Below the pieces are notes generated by a model that ran no database searches, was not told where the DNA came from, and was given only the letters and a program-made list of their open reading frames with translations. The position numbers and the translations under genes are program-made. A stretch of 50,740 nucleotides of DNA, from contig NZ_JBITMQ010000030.1 of assembly GCF_044466355.1 (NCBI RefSeq), forward strand, positions 1 through 50,740, written 5' to 3'. Position 1 is the first letter of the stretch. Every line of letters starts with the position of its first letter. Below, one piece after another: positions 20,831-29,268 of the stretch. This DNA is from Actinophytocola sp044466355 (GTDB lineage: Bacteria > Actinomycetota > Actinomycetes > Mycobacteriales > Pseudonocardiaceae).

Positions 20831-21133
20831 ATGCTGCACATCACGCCGGAAGCGGGACTGGCGATCCGCAAGCTCGTCGAGTCACAGGGTGTGGGCGCGA
20901 ACGGTGGCCTGCGCGTGGAGGCCCGCGCGAACGAGCCGAGCTTCGAGATGTCAGTAGCCGCCATCCCGGACGAAACGGACCTCGTGGTCACCGAGGAGAC
21001 GACAGGCGCCCGAGTCATGCTGGACACGCTGACCGCCGACTACGTCGACGACAAGGCCCTGGACGTGTCGGACACGGTGGAGAGCACCGCCCGCTTCACG
21101 CTGACCAGCCAGGGCACCACCGACCGCGACTGA
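20831..21133 (+). CDS. HesB/IscA-like protein lacking cysteines
   Basis: 100 residues from ATG 20831. The start MLHITPEAGLAIRKLVESQG and the pattern ARVMLDTLTADYVDDKALDV match the small HesB/IscA fold. The conserved cysteines that carry the Fe-S cluster in true A-type carriers are absent; there is no Cys in the protein. It is therefore a structural relative that probably does not carry a cluster by the usual ligands. The frame stays open upstream to about 20588, but that part overlaps the EthA start and lacks coding character. A decayed region begins directly after its stop. Confidence 0.75.
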   Translation: MLHITPEAGLAIRKLVESQGVGANGGLRVEARANEPSFEMSVAAIPDETDLVVTEETTGARVMLDTLTADYVDDKALDVSDTVESTARFTLTSQGTTDRD

Positions 21134-21225
21134 CCCGGGCCGACGCGCTCACGCTCGCCGCGGTCGCGCAGCAGACCGGGGTGGCCAACGCCGTCGCTGC
21201 GCTGCTGCACGCCCGGAGTGAACCC
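21134..21225 (+). pseudogene. Possible TetR helix-turn-helix remnant
   Basis: In the frame that continues into the next pseudogene, the segment reads RADALTLAAVAQQTGVANAV. This resembles the DNA-binding helix-turn-helix of TetR-family regulators (typically LTLAAVAxRAGVSxxxLYxHF). No start, no ligand-binding domain and no stop belong to it. It is probably a leftover of a regulator gene lost by deletion; the similarity is short and could be chance. Confidence 0.3.
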
Positions 21226-21560
21226 ATGTCCAGACTCGCGCTCGCCCTCTCAGGCGTGCTGTTCCCGCTGTACCCCGCACTGAGACCGTGGGACGACGAG
21301 ACCACCGCCGCCGGTGCGCGCGGGCCGCCATGGCCTCCGGAGCCTGGGTCGCGTCGCACCTCACCTACTACGGCGCCGAGGACTTCGGGCTCAACACCGC
21401 GGGCACCGACCTGCTGGCGGTCGCCGAGGCCCCCTACAACCCGGTCGCCGTCACGATGTTCGGGGTCGGGATGATCGCGCTCGCGGTCGGCGCGGTGCTC
21501 GGCGCGCTGGTCTGGCTCGCCGCCAACCTGTGGCAGGACCCGATCGTGCGGCGCGGGGGC
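21226..21560 (+). pseudogene. Frameshifted remnant of a multi-pass membrane protein gene
   Basis: ATG 21226 has a GGAG site 8 bp upstream and codes for MSRLALALSGVLFPLYPALRPWDDETTAAG. The reading frame then changes near 21318-21330, after which ASGAWVASHLTYYGAEDFG and the membrane helix VAVTMFGVGMIALAVGAVLG continue to about 21560. No stop occurs in the second frame before it runs into the nurA gene on the other strand. The jump from a helix start (ASGAWVASHL) straight to YYGAEDFG suggests internal loss as well. A sequencing error could explain the shift alone, but not the missing 3' end. Confidence 0.55.
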
Positions 21561-21567
21561 GAAGGTC

Positions 21568-22515
21568 CTAGACGTCCAGGGCGCCGCGTAGCGACCGGTA
21601 CAGCAGCGCGGCGTCGCCGAGGCGGTGCCGCAACTGTCGTTCCAGACCACCGATCGGCACCAGGTTCTGCGGCGCGCGCGGATCCTTGTGCGGTGTGCTC
21701 GCGAGCCGCGGCAACACGGTCGCGGTCATGTCGGCCAGCGCGATCGCGTCCGCACGCGACAGGTCGGCCGAGCACTCCAGCCGCACGATCGCCGACCACG
21801 GCACCCTCGTCGCGCCGGTCAGGCGCAGGTACCAGGACATCCGCTCCCACGACGTGCCCATCCGGAACACGGGGCTGCGCTGCCCCGGCCCCAGCGCGGC
21901 GACCACCTTCACCTGATCGGTCTGCAGGTACGACTTCTGGTGGGTCTTGACGTACCCGACGGTCCTGGCCAGGTGGGTCCGGCCGCGCAGGGGTCCGTCG
22001 ACCACAAGCAGGTCGTCCTCCACACCGGAGTGCTCGCGCCACGCGCCCGCCAGCTCCACCTCCAGCTCGGACATCCGCTTGTTCACGCCGAGCGTCAGCT
22101 TGTCCAGCCCGCCGGTGGTGCGGTGGAAGGTGTACGTGGCATGGGAGGTCTTGATGTCCTCGCCCTCGGCGGCGAACACGCCGCGGTCGACCCTGACGTC
22201 CACGACCTGCGCGGCGCCGTCACAGCGGACCAGCCCCGCCGCGACCGACGCCACCACACCGGGCAACGGCTCCGGGCCGTCCCCGTGCTTCCAGATCCGG
22301 GCGTCGATGCGCTGCACCCCGTCGAGGAACAGCACCGACCCCGGCAACGGCCCGTCGCCCGGGGTCAGCGGACGCCACTGGGACGCGGGCAGCTCGACGT
22401 CGACGTCCAGCCGCGCGGACGACTCGCGGCCGTCCAGCTCGTCACCGCGTGCGACCCCGTAGCCGGGGTCCCACGGGTCGACGGTGTACGACGTCGGCGA
22501 CAGCAGACCGGTCAT
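21568..22515 (-). CDS. nurA: NurA-like nuclease
   Basis: 315 residues, the last gene of the herA-sbcD-sbcC-nurA operon, 10 bp after sbcC. It has an RNase H-like NurA layout with an early acidic motif FLDGVQRIDARIW (Asp65, Asp71), a middle region with conserved GDGPEPLPG, and a late KTHQKSYLQ and VPWSAIVRLECS. Family knowledge: NurA is a dimeric 5'-3' nuclease acting with the HerA hexamer, threading DNA ends for resection. Family similarity is weak in primary sequence, so the call leans on gene order with HerA, Mre11 and Rad50 homologues. It converges on the pseudogene at 21226. Confidence 0.75.
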   Translation of the reverse strand: MTGLLSPTSYTVDPWDPGYGVARGDELDGRESSARLDVDVELPASQWRPLTPGDGPLPGSVLFLDGVQRIDARIWKHGDGPEPLPGVVASVAAGLVRCDGAAQVVDVRVDRGVFAAEGEDIKTSHATYTFHRTTGGLDKLTLGVNKRMSELEVELAGAWREHSGVEDDLLVVDGPLRGRTHLARTVGYVKTHQKSYLQTDQVKVVAALGPGQRSPVFRMGTSWERMSWYLRLTGATRVPWSAIVRLECSADLSRADAIALADMTATVLPRLASTPHKDPRAPQNLVPIGGLERQLRHRLGDAALLYRSLRGALDV

Positions 22516-22525
22516 GAACGCACCC

Positions 22526-24961
22526 TCACACCTCGACCCGCCGCAGTCGCGACGACGCGCCGTCGCGGGTCACGGCGAACTGCACCGGCACCCGCTCGGC
22601 CAGCGCCGGCACGTGCGTGACGATGCCGACCATCCGCTCGGTCTCCGACGCGAGCCGCTCCAGCGTGGCCGCCACCGTGTCGAGCGTGGCCTCGTCGAGC
22701 GTGCCGAAACCCTCGTCGAGGAACATCGAGCTGAGGTCCCGCTTGCCGCCGGACAGTCCCACGACCTGGTGCGACAGCGCGAGAGCCAGCGCGAGCGACG
22801 CCTGGAACGTCTCCCCGCCGGACAGCGTGTTCACCGGCCGCGTGGTGCCCGCGTCGTTGTGGTCGAGCACGACGAGGTCGTTGCGGGCGTCGCGGTGCAG
22901 CTCGTACTGCCCGCCCGACAGCTGCATCAGGATCTCCGACGCCTCCGTCACCAGCGACTCCAGCGCCTCCGCGCACAGCCACGCCTCGAACCCGTTGGAC
23001 TTCAGCAGGTTCCCGAGCATGCGCGCGACCTGCTCCTCCTCACGGCACTGCTCGACCTCCTCGGCGAGTGCCGAGGACCGGGACCGCTTCTCCGCCAGCG
23101 ACTCCCGGTCCCGCCGCGCGCCTTCCACGGCACGGCCGAGCGCCACGTCGGGCTTCTCCTTGGGCGGCACGGGCACGCCGTGCTCGTCCAGGAGGCGCGT
23201 CACGTCGGCGAGTGCCGTGGTGCCTTCGGACGTCAGGGCACGTTCGTTCTGCTCCAGGTCGGCCAGGCGGTCGGCGAGGGTGGTCTTCTGCTCGTCCGCC
23301 CAGGTGAGGAGCGCCTTCCAGGCCGCGGCCAGGTCGGCGCCCTCGACCGGAGGGGCACCGAGCGCGACGTACCGGTCGCGGCCGGCGCGCAGTGCCTGCC
23401 ACGCCAGCTGTTCCTCGTCGCCGAGGGCGGCCCGCTGCTTCTGGGCCTCCTCCACCGCACGGCGGGCGGCACGCGCACGGGTGCGTGCCCGTTCCGCGGC
23501 GGCGTCCGCCGCCTCGCGCTTCTCCAGCGCGGCCTCGACCTCGGCGAGCGGCGGCGCGGAGCGCAGCTCGGCGGTCAGCTCGGCCGACTGCCGTTCGGTG
23601 GCCTCGACCTCGGCCCTGGCCGACGCGGCCGCCTTGCCGGCCTCCCCGTGCGCCTTGCGTGACGCCGTGACCTGGGTCTTCGCCGCCTTCACCGCGGCGC
23701 GCGCCTCGTTGAGATCGGCAGGCACGGCGTGGTGGGGCAGGTCGTGGACCTGCTGGCGGCACACCGGGCACGGCTCGCCCTCGACCAGGTCCGCCGCGAG
23801 CGCGACCGCGCGGTCCGCGCGGTCGGCGACGGTCTGCGCCTCCTCGGCCTCCGCGACGCCCTGTTCTGCGGCCGTGAACTCGGCGGCCGCCGCCCGCTCG
23901 GCCGCTTCCGCCGCGTCGGCGGTGGCACGCAGCCGCTCGAGGCGGGTGATGAGGGCGGCGAACCGGGTGTGGGCGTCCCGCCAGCGGGACAGCTCGGCGT
24001 GCTCCGGCAGGCCCGCGCGGGCGGTCTCCGCGTCGGCCTCTGCCTGCTCGGCCTCGGTGCGTTCCACCGTGCGCCGGGTGACCTGCTCCTCGGCGTCCGC
24101 CAGGCGCGTGGCCAGGTCGACGACGTCACCCGGTCGCCGCAGCCCACCGAGGTCGCTGTGCGCCTGCCGCGCGGTCTCGGTGGCGGCGTGGGCGTCCTTC
24201 CACCTCTCCCGCACGTCGGCCATCTTCTCGACGGCCTCGTCGACGGCCGGCACGAGCGCTTCGAGGTCGGTGACCCGCTTCTCGGCGGCCGCGACGACCT
24301 CGTCGGTGACCGTCCCGATCTGGTTGAGCTGCTTCTCGGTCATCTCGAGCTTGCTCTTGGCGACCCTGGCGCGTTCCCTCGCACGCTGCCCGACGTCCTC
24401 GTAGACGGCGTAGGCCAGCAGCTGGATCAGCAGGTCCTGCCGGTCGCTGGGCTTGGCCTGCAGGAACTCCGCGAACCGGCCCTGTGGCAGGACCACGCAC
24501 TGCGTGAACTGCTCGTACCCGATGCCCAGCAGCTCGGACACGGCGCCGGTCGTCTTGTCGCCCTCGGCGAGCGAGGCGACCGGGTTCTCCAGGATCTTCG
24601 TCAGGTCGGCGTCCAGCGGCACCCCGGCGTCGAGCTGGTCGAGCCGCGCCTCCTTGGTCTGCACGTTGCCCTGCGCGGTCCGCCGCAGCAGCCGCACCGC
24701 CGCGTACCGGCCGCCCGCGGCCTCGAACACGAGGCACACCTTGCCCTCGTTGACCGACGGCGCGAGCGCGTTGCGGATGACGTTCCCCTTGCCCCACCGG
24801 GGAACCGTGCCGTACAGGGCGAAGCACAACGCGTCGATCACCGTCGACTTGCCCGCGCCGGTGGGTCCGGTGAGCACGAAGAAGTCGACGTCGTGCAGCT
24901 GGACGTCGGTTTCCTCGCGGTAGCTGCCGAAGCCCTCGAACATCAGGCGCAGCGGTCGCAT
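22526..24961 (-). CDS. sbcC: SbcC/Rad50 SMC-like ATPase
   Basis: 811 residues. Walker A is GPTGAGKST (32-40). A Glu/Ala/Arg-rich coiled coil spans about 180-660 with a central zinc hook Cys398-Pro-Val-Cys401. The ABC signature is LSGGE (713-717) and Walker B is MFLDEGFGTLD (about residue 746 onward). The two nucleotide-binding halves dimerise through ATP and hold DNA ends for the Mre11-type nuclease SbcD, encoded directly upstream: the sbcD TAG is followed immediately by this ATG. The protein is shorter than E. coli SbcC (over 1000 residues), as is usual for actinobacterial forms. The ring closes through hook dimerisation with zinc. Confidence 0.93.
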   Translation of the reverse strand: MRPLRLMFEGFGSYREETDVQLHDVDFFVLTGPTGAGKSTVIDALCFALYGTVPRWGKGNVIRNALAPSVNEGKVCLVFEAAGGRYAAVRLLRRTAQGNVQTKEARLDQLDAGVPLDADLTKILENPVASLAEGDKTTGAVSELLGIGYEQFTQCVVLPQGRFAEFLQAKPSDRQDLLIQLLAYAVYEDVGQRARERARVAKSKLEMTEKQLNQIGTVTDEVVAAAEKRVTDLEALVPAVDEAVEKMADVRERWKDAHAATETARQAHSDLGGLRRPGDVVDLATRLADAEEQVTRRTVERTEAEQAEADAETARAGLPEHAELSRWRDAHTRFAALITRLERLRATADAAEAAERAAAAEFTAAEQGVAEAEEAQTVADRADRAVALAADLVEGEPCPVCRQQVHDLPHHAVPADLNEARAAVKAAKTQVTASRKAHGEAGKAAASARAEVEATERQSAELTAELRSAPPLAEVEAALEKREAADAAAERARTRARAARRAVEEAQKQRAALGDEEQLAWQALRAGRDRYVALGAPPVEGADLAAAWKALLTWADEQKTTLADRLADLEQNERALTSEGTTALADVTRLLDEHGVPVPPKEKPDVALGRAVEGARRDRESLAEKRSRSSALAEEVEQCREEEQVARMLGNLLKSNGFEAWLCAEALESLVTEASEILMQLSGGQYELHRDARNDLVVLDHNDAGTTRPVNTLSGGETFQASLALALALSHQVVGLSGGKRDLSSMFLDEGFGTLDEATLDTVAATLERLASETERMVGIVTHVPALAERVPVQFAVTRDGASSRLRRVEV

Positions 24962-26119
24962 CTACCTACCCCCGGTGGACTCGTCGAGCAGTTCGGCGAA
25001 CATGGCGGCCAGGCGCGGGTCCTCGACCTCCTTCTCCGACAGGAAGTCCGCGAACAGGTCGGTCGGCGACCGGCCGATCCGCGACCGGACGACCCCGGCC
25101 TGCGCCTTCGCGCGGAACTTCTCGTCGATCTGCACGTCAAGGGTGTTCGGCAGCTTCTCCCGGACCAGGTCGGCGAGCCCCGCGCTGGCCTTCTGCGTGA
25201 GGATCACCCGCAGGAACGCGTCCCCGGCCTCCTCACCGGCGGCGACGACCTCGTCGAGCGTGCCGCGCAGCGTCGCGAGCGCGCGGCCGCCGGTCAGCGG
25301 CACGGGCCGGATCGTGGCGCGGGTGTCCGGCGTGACGGTGACGATCAACGCGACGGAGGTGTTGTCCTCCTCGCCGAAGTCCAGCGCGATCGGCGAACCC
25401 GAGTACGCGATGGGGCAGGGCCCGCCGATCTCCTGGTACCGGTGCAGGTGGCCGAGCGCGGCGTAGTGCGTGCGCACGGGGAACGTGTCGGGCGGCACCT
25501 CGTAGCCGAGCAGCGTCTGCACGGCCCGCTCACCACCGCCCCAGCGGCCGCCGAGCAGTGTCGCGTGCGTGGTGACGAGGTTGACGGTGTCGCCGGTGAA
25601 GCCCGCGCACAGCGTGTCGACGATCGCGCGCACGCGGTTGGCGTAGTCCTGGTTGTGCTGGGAAGGGTTGTGCAGCAACACTTCCGCGGCCCGCACCGCG
25701 TGCCGGTGCGACAGGAACGGCAACGCGGCCACCACTGCCTGCTCGCCGGAACGGGCCTTGAGCGTCACCGTGCCGCCGCGGTCGGGCCGTTGCGGGGTGC
25801 CGACGACGTGCATGCCCAGCTCGCCCAGCACCGGCCGGTACACGTCCTGCACGAGCCGCGCGTTGTCGTGGTTGCCGGCGAGGACCACCACGTGCCTGCC
25901 CTCGCCGCGCAACGCCATGAGCGTCTGCATGACCAGCCCCTGCGCCTGCGGGGTGGGCGCGGCCGTCTCGAACAGGTCTCCCGCGACGAGGACGAGGTCG
26001 ACGTCCTCCTCGTTCGCGATCCGCACGAGGTCGCGGAGCACGAGGCGCTGCTCGTCGATGCGTGGCTGGTTCTTCAGCACCTTGCCGACGTGCCAGTCGG
26101 CCGTGTGCAGGATCTTCAT
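24962..26119 (-). CDS. sbcD: SbcD/Mre11-type nuclease
   Basis: 385 residues from ATG 26119 (MKILHTADWH); a longer frame upstream overlaps herA and was rejected. All Mn-dependent phosphoesterase motifs are present: DWH (8-10), AGDLF (46-50), GNHD (82-85), the central THATLLGG and the late GHLH. A C-terminal capping/Rad50-binding region with FRAKAQAGVVRSRIGRSP follows. With SbcC it opens hairpins and trims double-strand break ends. It sits 11 bp after herA and is abutted by sbcC with no gap, so translation of the pair is coupled. Confidence 0.93.
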   Translation of the reverse strand: MKILHTADWHVGKVLKNQPRIDEQRLVLRDLVRIANEEDVDLVLVAGDLFETAAPTPQAQGLVMQTLMALRGEGRHVVVLAGNHDNARLVQDVYRPVLGELGMHVVGTPQRPDRGGTVTLKARSGEQAVVAALPFLSHRHAVRAAEVLLHNPSQHNQDYANRVRAIVDTLCAGFTGDTVNLVTTHATLLGGRWGGGERAVQTLLGYEVPPDTFPVRTHYAALGHLHRYQEIGGPCPIAYSGSPIALDFGEEDNTSVALIVTVTPDTRATIRPVPLTGGRALATLRGTLDEVVAAGEEAGDAFLRVILTQKASAGLADLVREKLPNTLDVQIDEKFRAKAQAGVVRSRIGRSPTDLFADFLSEKEVEDPRLAAMFAELLDESTGGR

Positions 26120-26130
26120 ACGCGCACTCT

Positions 26131-27912
26131 CTAGAACGGGGGCGGGTCGTCGTCCAGTCCGGCGAACGGGTCGGCGGGCGGCGCGGGTCCGTCGTCGACG
26201 CCGGTCCACGACCCCTTCTCGGCCGGGCGGGTGGCCCAGGCCGGGAACGGGAACTCGATCGCGAGCGGCACCGGGATGTCGGGCTGTGAGACGAACATCG
26301 TTCCCGGCTTGGCGATCGTTGCGCGCTGGCGCTGCGCGGGCGGCAGGTAGCCGTACTCGGGCCGCGACGCCTCCGCCGGGTCGAGCCGCCCGGCGACGCG
26401 GATGGAGCAGTTCGCGACGATGCGCCGCTCCACCTCGGACGCGGTCTGTTGCGCGCCGATGAGGATCACGCCGAGCGACCGGCCCCGCTCGGCGACGTCC
26501 AGCAGGATCTGCTTGATCGGGCTGTCGCCGTCGCGGGGCGCGTACTTGTTCAGCTCGTCCAGCACGATGAACATCAACGGCCGCGCGGTGCCCTGCTCCT
26601 CCTTGCGGCGGAACTCCTGCCGCAGCGACACACCGACCACGAACCGCTGCGCCCGGTCCGGCAGGTTGTGCAGGTCGATGACCGTGACCTGCGCCTTCGA
26701 CGTGGTCAACGACCGGTCGCCCCGGTCCTTGAGGTCAGAGCGGATCAACCGCTCCAGGGGCTTCACGGCCGAGCGGAGGCGCCGCAGGAACGCGTTGACG
26801 CTGCCGGTCGACGTCGACCCGGCCACCCAGTCGCGGCGCAGCTCCTCGTCGAGCAGCTCGTCCTCGATCAGGCCGACGAGCTGCTCGAACGTGCGGATCG
26901 GGCCACCGTTGACCGCCTCGACGCCGGAGATCGAGATCGCCCCGTCCGCGCCCACCTTGGTGTAGTCGCGCTTCAGCCGGGCCGCGACCTGGCCGATCAG
27001 CATCGTGTACTGGGCGCGTTCGTCCTCGCCGTCGGCGAACACGAACGGCATCAGCTCCTGCTCGCAGAACTCGGCGAGCGTCCAGTAGAACGGCGACACC
27101 GCGCGGTCACGGGCCCGCACGTCCGGGGTGCCGTTCGGGTCCCCGGGTCGCGGCGGCGCGAACACCTGCACGTTGCGGAACGACGTGGACGGCAGGCCGA
27201 GCAGGCCGTACTTGGCGCGCATCTCGTCGGTGAGGCGGGAGTTCTCGTAGTCGAGGAACAGCAGGTCCTCGCCCTTGACGGAGAAGATCAGCGCCTTGGT
27301 GTTGTGCGCCTCGCCGTGCAGCACGCCGGAGTTGAAGATCGAGTGCAGCATGAACGTGGCGAACGAGGTCTTCGTCGCGATGCCCGAGACGCCGGAGATC
27401 GAGACGTGCCCGCCCCGGGTGCCGTCGACGAAGTCGAAGTTGAGGAACACGGGCTGCCCGTCCCGCCCGATACCGACCGGCACCTTCGAGTCGGCCATCG
27501 TGTCGAAGTAGAGCGCCGAGTCCCGCGCGTCACCCTCGGCCCGCAGCACCTCGGCGCCCGGCCGCGGCGGCACGTACACCTCGGGCTCGACACGGGTGAC
27601 GGTGATCTCGGCGACCTCGGACACCTCGGCGGGCAGCGCGCCGTCGCGGATGAGGAACACGTCGGAGGCGAAGCGGGCGCCCTCGTGCCCGGCCTCGATC
27701 TGGGTGACGACCCCGGCGATCTGCACCTCGCTGCCGTCCGGCAGCTTCCGCTTGGTCACCACCACGTCGTCGAGCTGCAGGTACTGGTCGGCGGCGACGC
27801 CGACGGAGAACTCGAGCGGGCTGGCGGCGACCGTCCCGACCACGAGGCCCACCGGCCGCGAGCCCACCGCCAGGTCCGTCACGCCGTTCGGCGAACCGTT
27901 CGGCTCTGCCAC
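26131..27912 (-). CDS. herA: HerA-type hexameric DNA translocase
   Basis: 593 residues from GTG 27912 with GGAG upstream. An N-terminal HAS-barrel-like beta domain (about 15-115) precedes a RecA-fold ATPase. The P-loop is unusual: GVSGIATKTS (174-183) has Lys181-Thr182 but Ala-Thr where the canonical GK glycine stands. Walker B is FIVLDELNKYAP (Asp452, Glu453), followed by a sensor-like LIGAQQTASEVERRI and an arginine-rich C-terminal part, then an acidic tail (DPFAGLDDDPPPF). Family knowledge: HerA forms a hexamer that pumps DNA for the NurA nuclease. It is the first gene of the operon with sbcD, sbcC and nurA, which strongly supports the role. Confidence 0.88.
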   Translation of the reverse strand: MAEPNGSPNGVTDLAVGSRPVGLVVGTVAASPLEFSVGVAADQYLQLDDVVVTKRKLPDGSEVQIAGVVTQIEAGHEGARFASDVFLIRDGALPAEVSEVAEITVTRVEPEVYVPPRPGAEVLRAEGDARDSALYFDTMADSKVPVGIGRDGQPVFLNFDFVDGTRGGHVSISGVSGIATKTSFATFMLHSIFNSGVLHGEAHNTKALIFSVKGEDLLFLDYENSRLTDEMRAKYGLLGLPSTSFRNVQVFAPPRPGDPNGTPDVRARDRAVSPFYWTLAEFCEQELMPFVFADGEDERAQYTMLIGQVAARLKRDYTKVGADGAISISGVEAVNGGPIRTFEQLVGLIEDELLDEELRRDWVAGSTSTGSVNAFLRRLRSAVKPLERLIRSDLKDRGDRSLTTSKAQVTVIDLHNLPDRAQRFVVGVSLRQEFRRKEEQGTARPLMFIVLDELNKYAPRDGDSPIKQILLDVAERGRSLGVILIGAQQTASEVERRIVANCSIRVAGRLDPAEASRPEYGYLPPAQRQRATIAKPGTMFVSQPDIPVPLAIEFPFPAWATRPAEKGSWTGVDDGPAPPADPFAGLDDDPPPF

Positions 27913-27996
27913 ACGCGCTCCTTCGATCGTCCGGGAGGTCCGCAGTCTATGTCCGCACGCGCACCCAGCCGGGGACCCCCGAACGCGGGTGTCGCG

Positions 27997-29268
27997 TCAG
28001 GGCAGGGCGGGCTGGTGGAGCCACTGGTCGAAGAACGCGGCGAGCGACCGGCCCGCGTGGCGTTCGGCCAGTGCCACGAAGTCGGCCGTGACGACCGTGC
28101 CGTGCCGGTGGGTGGTGGTCCACTCGCGGAGCAGGGCGAAGAACACGTCGTCGCCGAGCACCGTGCGCAGCGTGTGCACGGTCAGCGCGCCCCGCTGGTA
28201 GAGGCGGTCGTCGAACATGTCGCGGGCGTGCGGGTCGCCGATGCGCAGGTTCTGCGGCCTGCTCGCCAGCACCGTGCGTGACCGCGCCGCCAGCGCCTCC
28301 GCACGTGGTCCGCCCGACCGTTCCGACCACAGCCACTCCGCGTACGCGGCGAAGCCCTCGTTGAGCCAGATGTGCTGCCAGTCCGCCAGGCCGACGCTGT
28401 TGCCGAACCACTGGTGCGCCAGCTCGTGCGCGACCAGCCGCTCATGGCCGCGGTGCCCGTCGACGTGGTTCGCGCCGAAGATCGACAGGCCCTGCGCCTC
28501 GACCGGGACCTCCAGCTCGTCGTCGGTCACCACGACCGCGTACTCCGCGAACGGGTACGGCCCGAACAGGTCGGTGAACACCCGCATCATCTTCGGCTGG
28601 CGGGCGAAGTCGTGCTGGGCGGCACGCAGCAGCCCGCCGGACACCGCGAGGAGCTGCCCCGACGACAGCAGCACCCGCTCGTACGGTCCGATCTGCACGG
28701 TCGCGAGGTACGGGGCCATCGGCTCGTCCGCGACGTAGGTCCACACCGCGGTCGACCCGGCCGCGGTCCGCGACGCCAGCACCCCGTTCGCCACCACGGT
28801 GTACGCGATCGGCACGGTCACCTCGATGCGAAACGTGGCCTTCGCGCCGACGAGGTCGTTGCACGGGAACCAGGACGGCGCGCCGACGGGCTGGCTCGCG
28901 ACGATCACCCCGTCGGTCAGCTCGTCCCAGCCGACCTCCCCCCAGTGCCGGGTGCGGACCGGTGCGGGCCGTCCCGCGTACCGGACCTCGACCGCGAACG
29001 GCGTGTCGACGAGGAACCGGCCCCGGATGCGCAGCTTGCCGGCCCGGTGCGTCCACCGCACCGGTTTGCCGTCCACCAGCACGCGTTCGATCCGGAACGG
29101 GCCGAAGTCCAGCGCCAAGGAGGCGTCCGCGGCCGACGCGACCACGGTCAGCCGCGCCTTCCCGGACAGCCTTCCGGTCGCCGGTTTCGTCGCCAGCGCG
29201 AGGTCGTAGTGCGAGACCCGGTATCCGGCGGCGCCGTGCCCGAGTAGGTCGGTGTCCCTCAGTGACAT
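27997..29268 (-). CDS. M1-family zinc aminopeptidase (Pld-like)
   Basis: 423 residues from ATG 29268 with GAGG just upstream; another ATG at 29280 is possible. The zinc site HELAHQW with the downstream Glu in LNEGFAAYAEW is intact. The substrate-loop motif reads VEAQGLSIFG instead of the classical GAMEN, as in short bacterial M1 enzymes. A C-terminal helical part is present, but the protein is half the length of full M1 aminopeptidases. No signal peptide is visible. The start overlaps the end of the Pls-type synthetase gene by 10 bp. Known biology: in epsilon-poly-lysine producers an M1-type enzyme (Pld) degrades the polymer and protects the cell. The same role here is inference from this coupling. 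Confidence 0.88.
   Translation of the reverse strand: MSLRDTDLLGHGAAGYRVSHYDLALATKPATGRLSGKARLTVVASAADASLALDFGPFRIERVLVDGKPVRWTHRAGKLRIRGRFLVDTPFAVEVRYAGRPAPVRTRHWGEVGWDELTDGVIVASQPVGAPSWFPCNDLVGAKATFRIEVTVPIAYTVVANGVLASRTAAGSTAVWTYVADEPMAPYLATVQIGPYERVLLSSGQLLAVSGGLLRAAQHDFARQPKMMRVFTDLFGPYPFAEYAVVVTDDELEVPVEAQGLSIFGANHVDGHRGHERLVAHELAHQWFGNSVGLADWQHIWLNEGFAAYAEWLWSERSGGPRAEALAARSRTVLASRPQNLRIGDPHARDMFDDRLYQRGALTVHTLRTVLGDDVFFALLREWTTTHRHGTVVTADFVALAERHAGRSLAAFFDQWLHQPALP

Noticed and set aside
23729..26134. 800-codon frame antisense to sbcC and sbcD
   Set aside because: Low-complexity His/Arg/Val translation, a shadow of the SbcCD genes.
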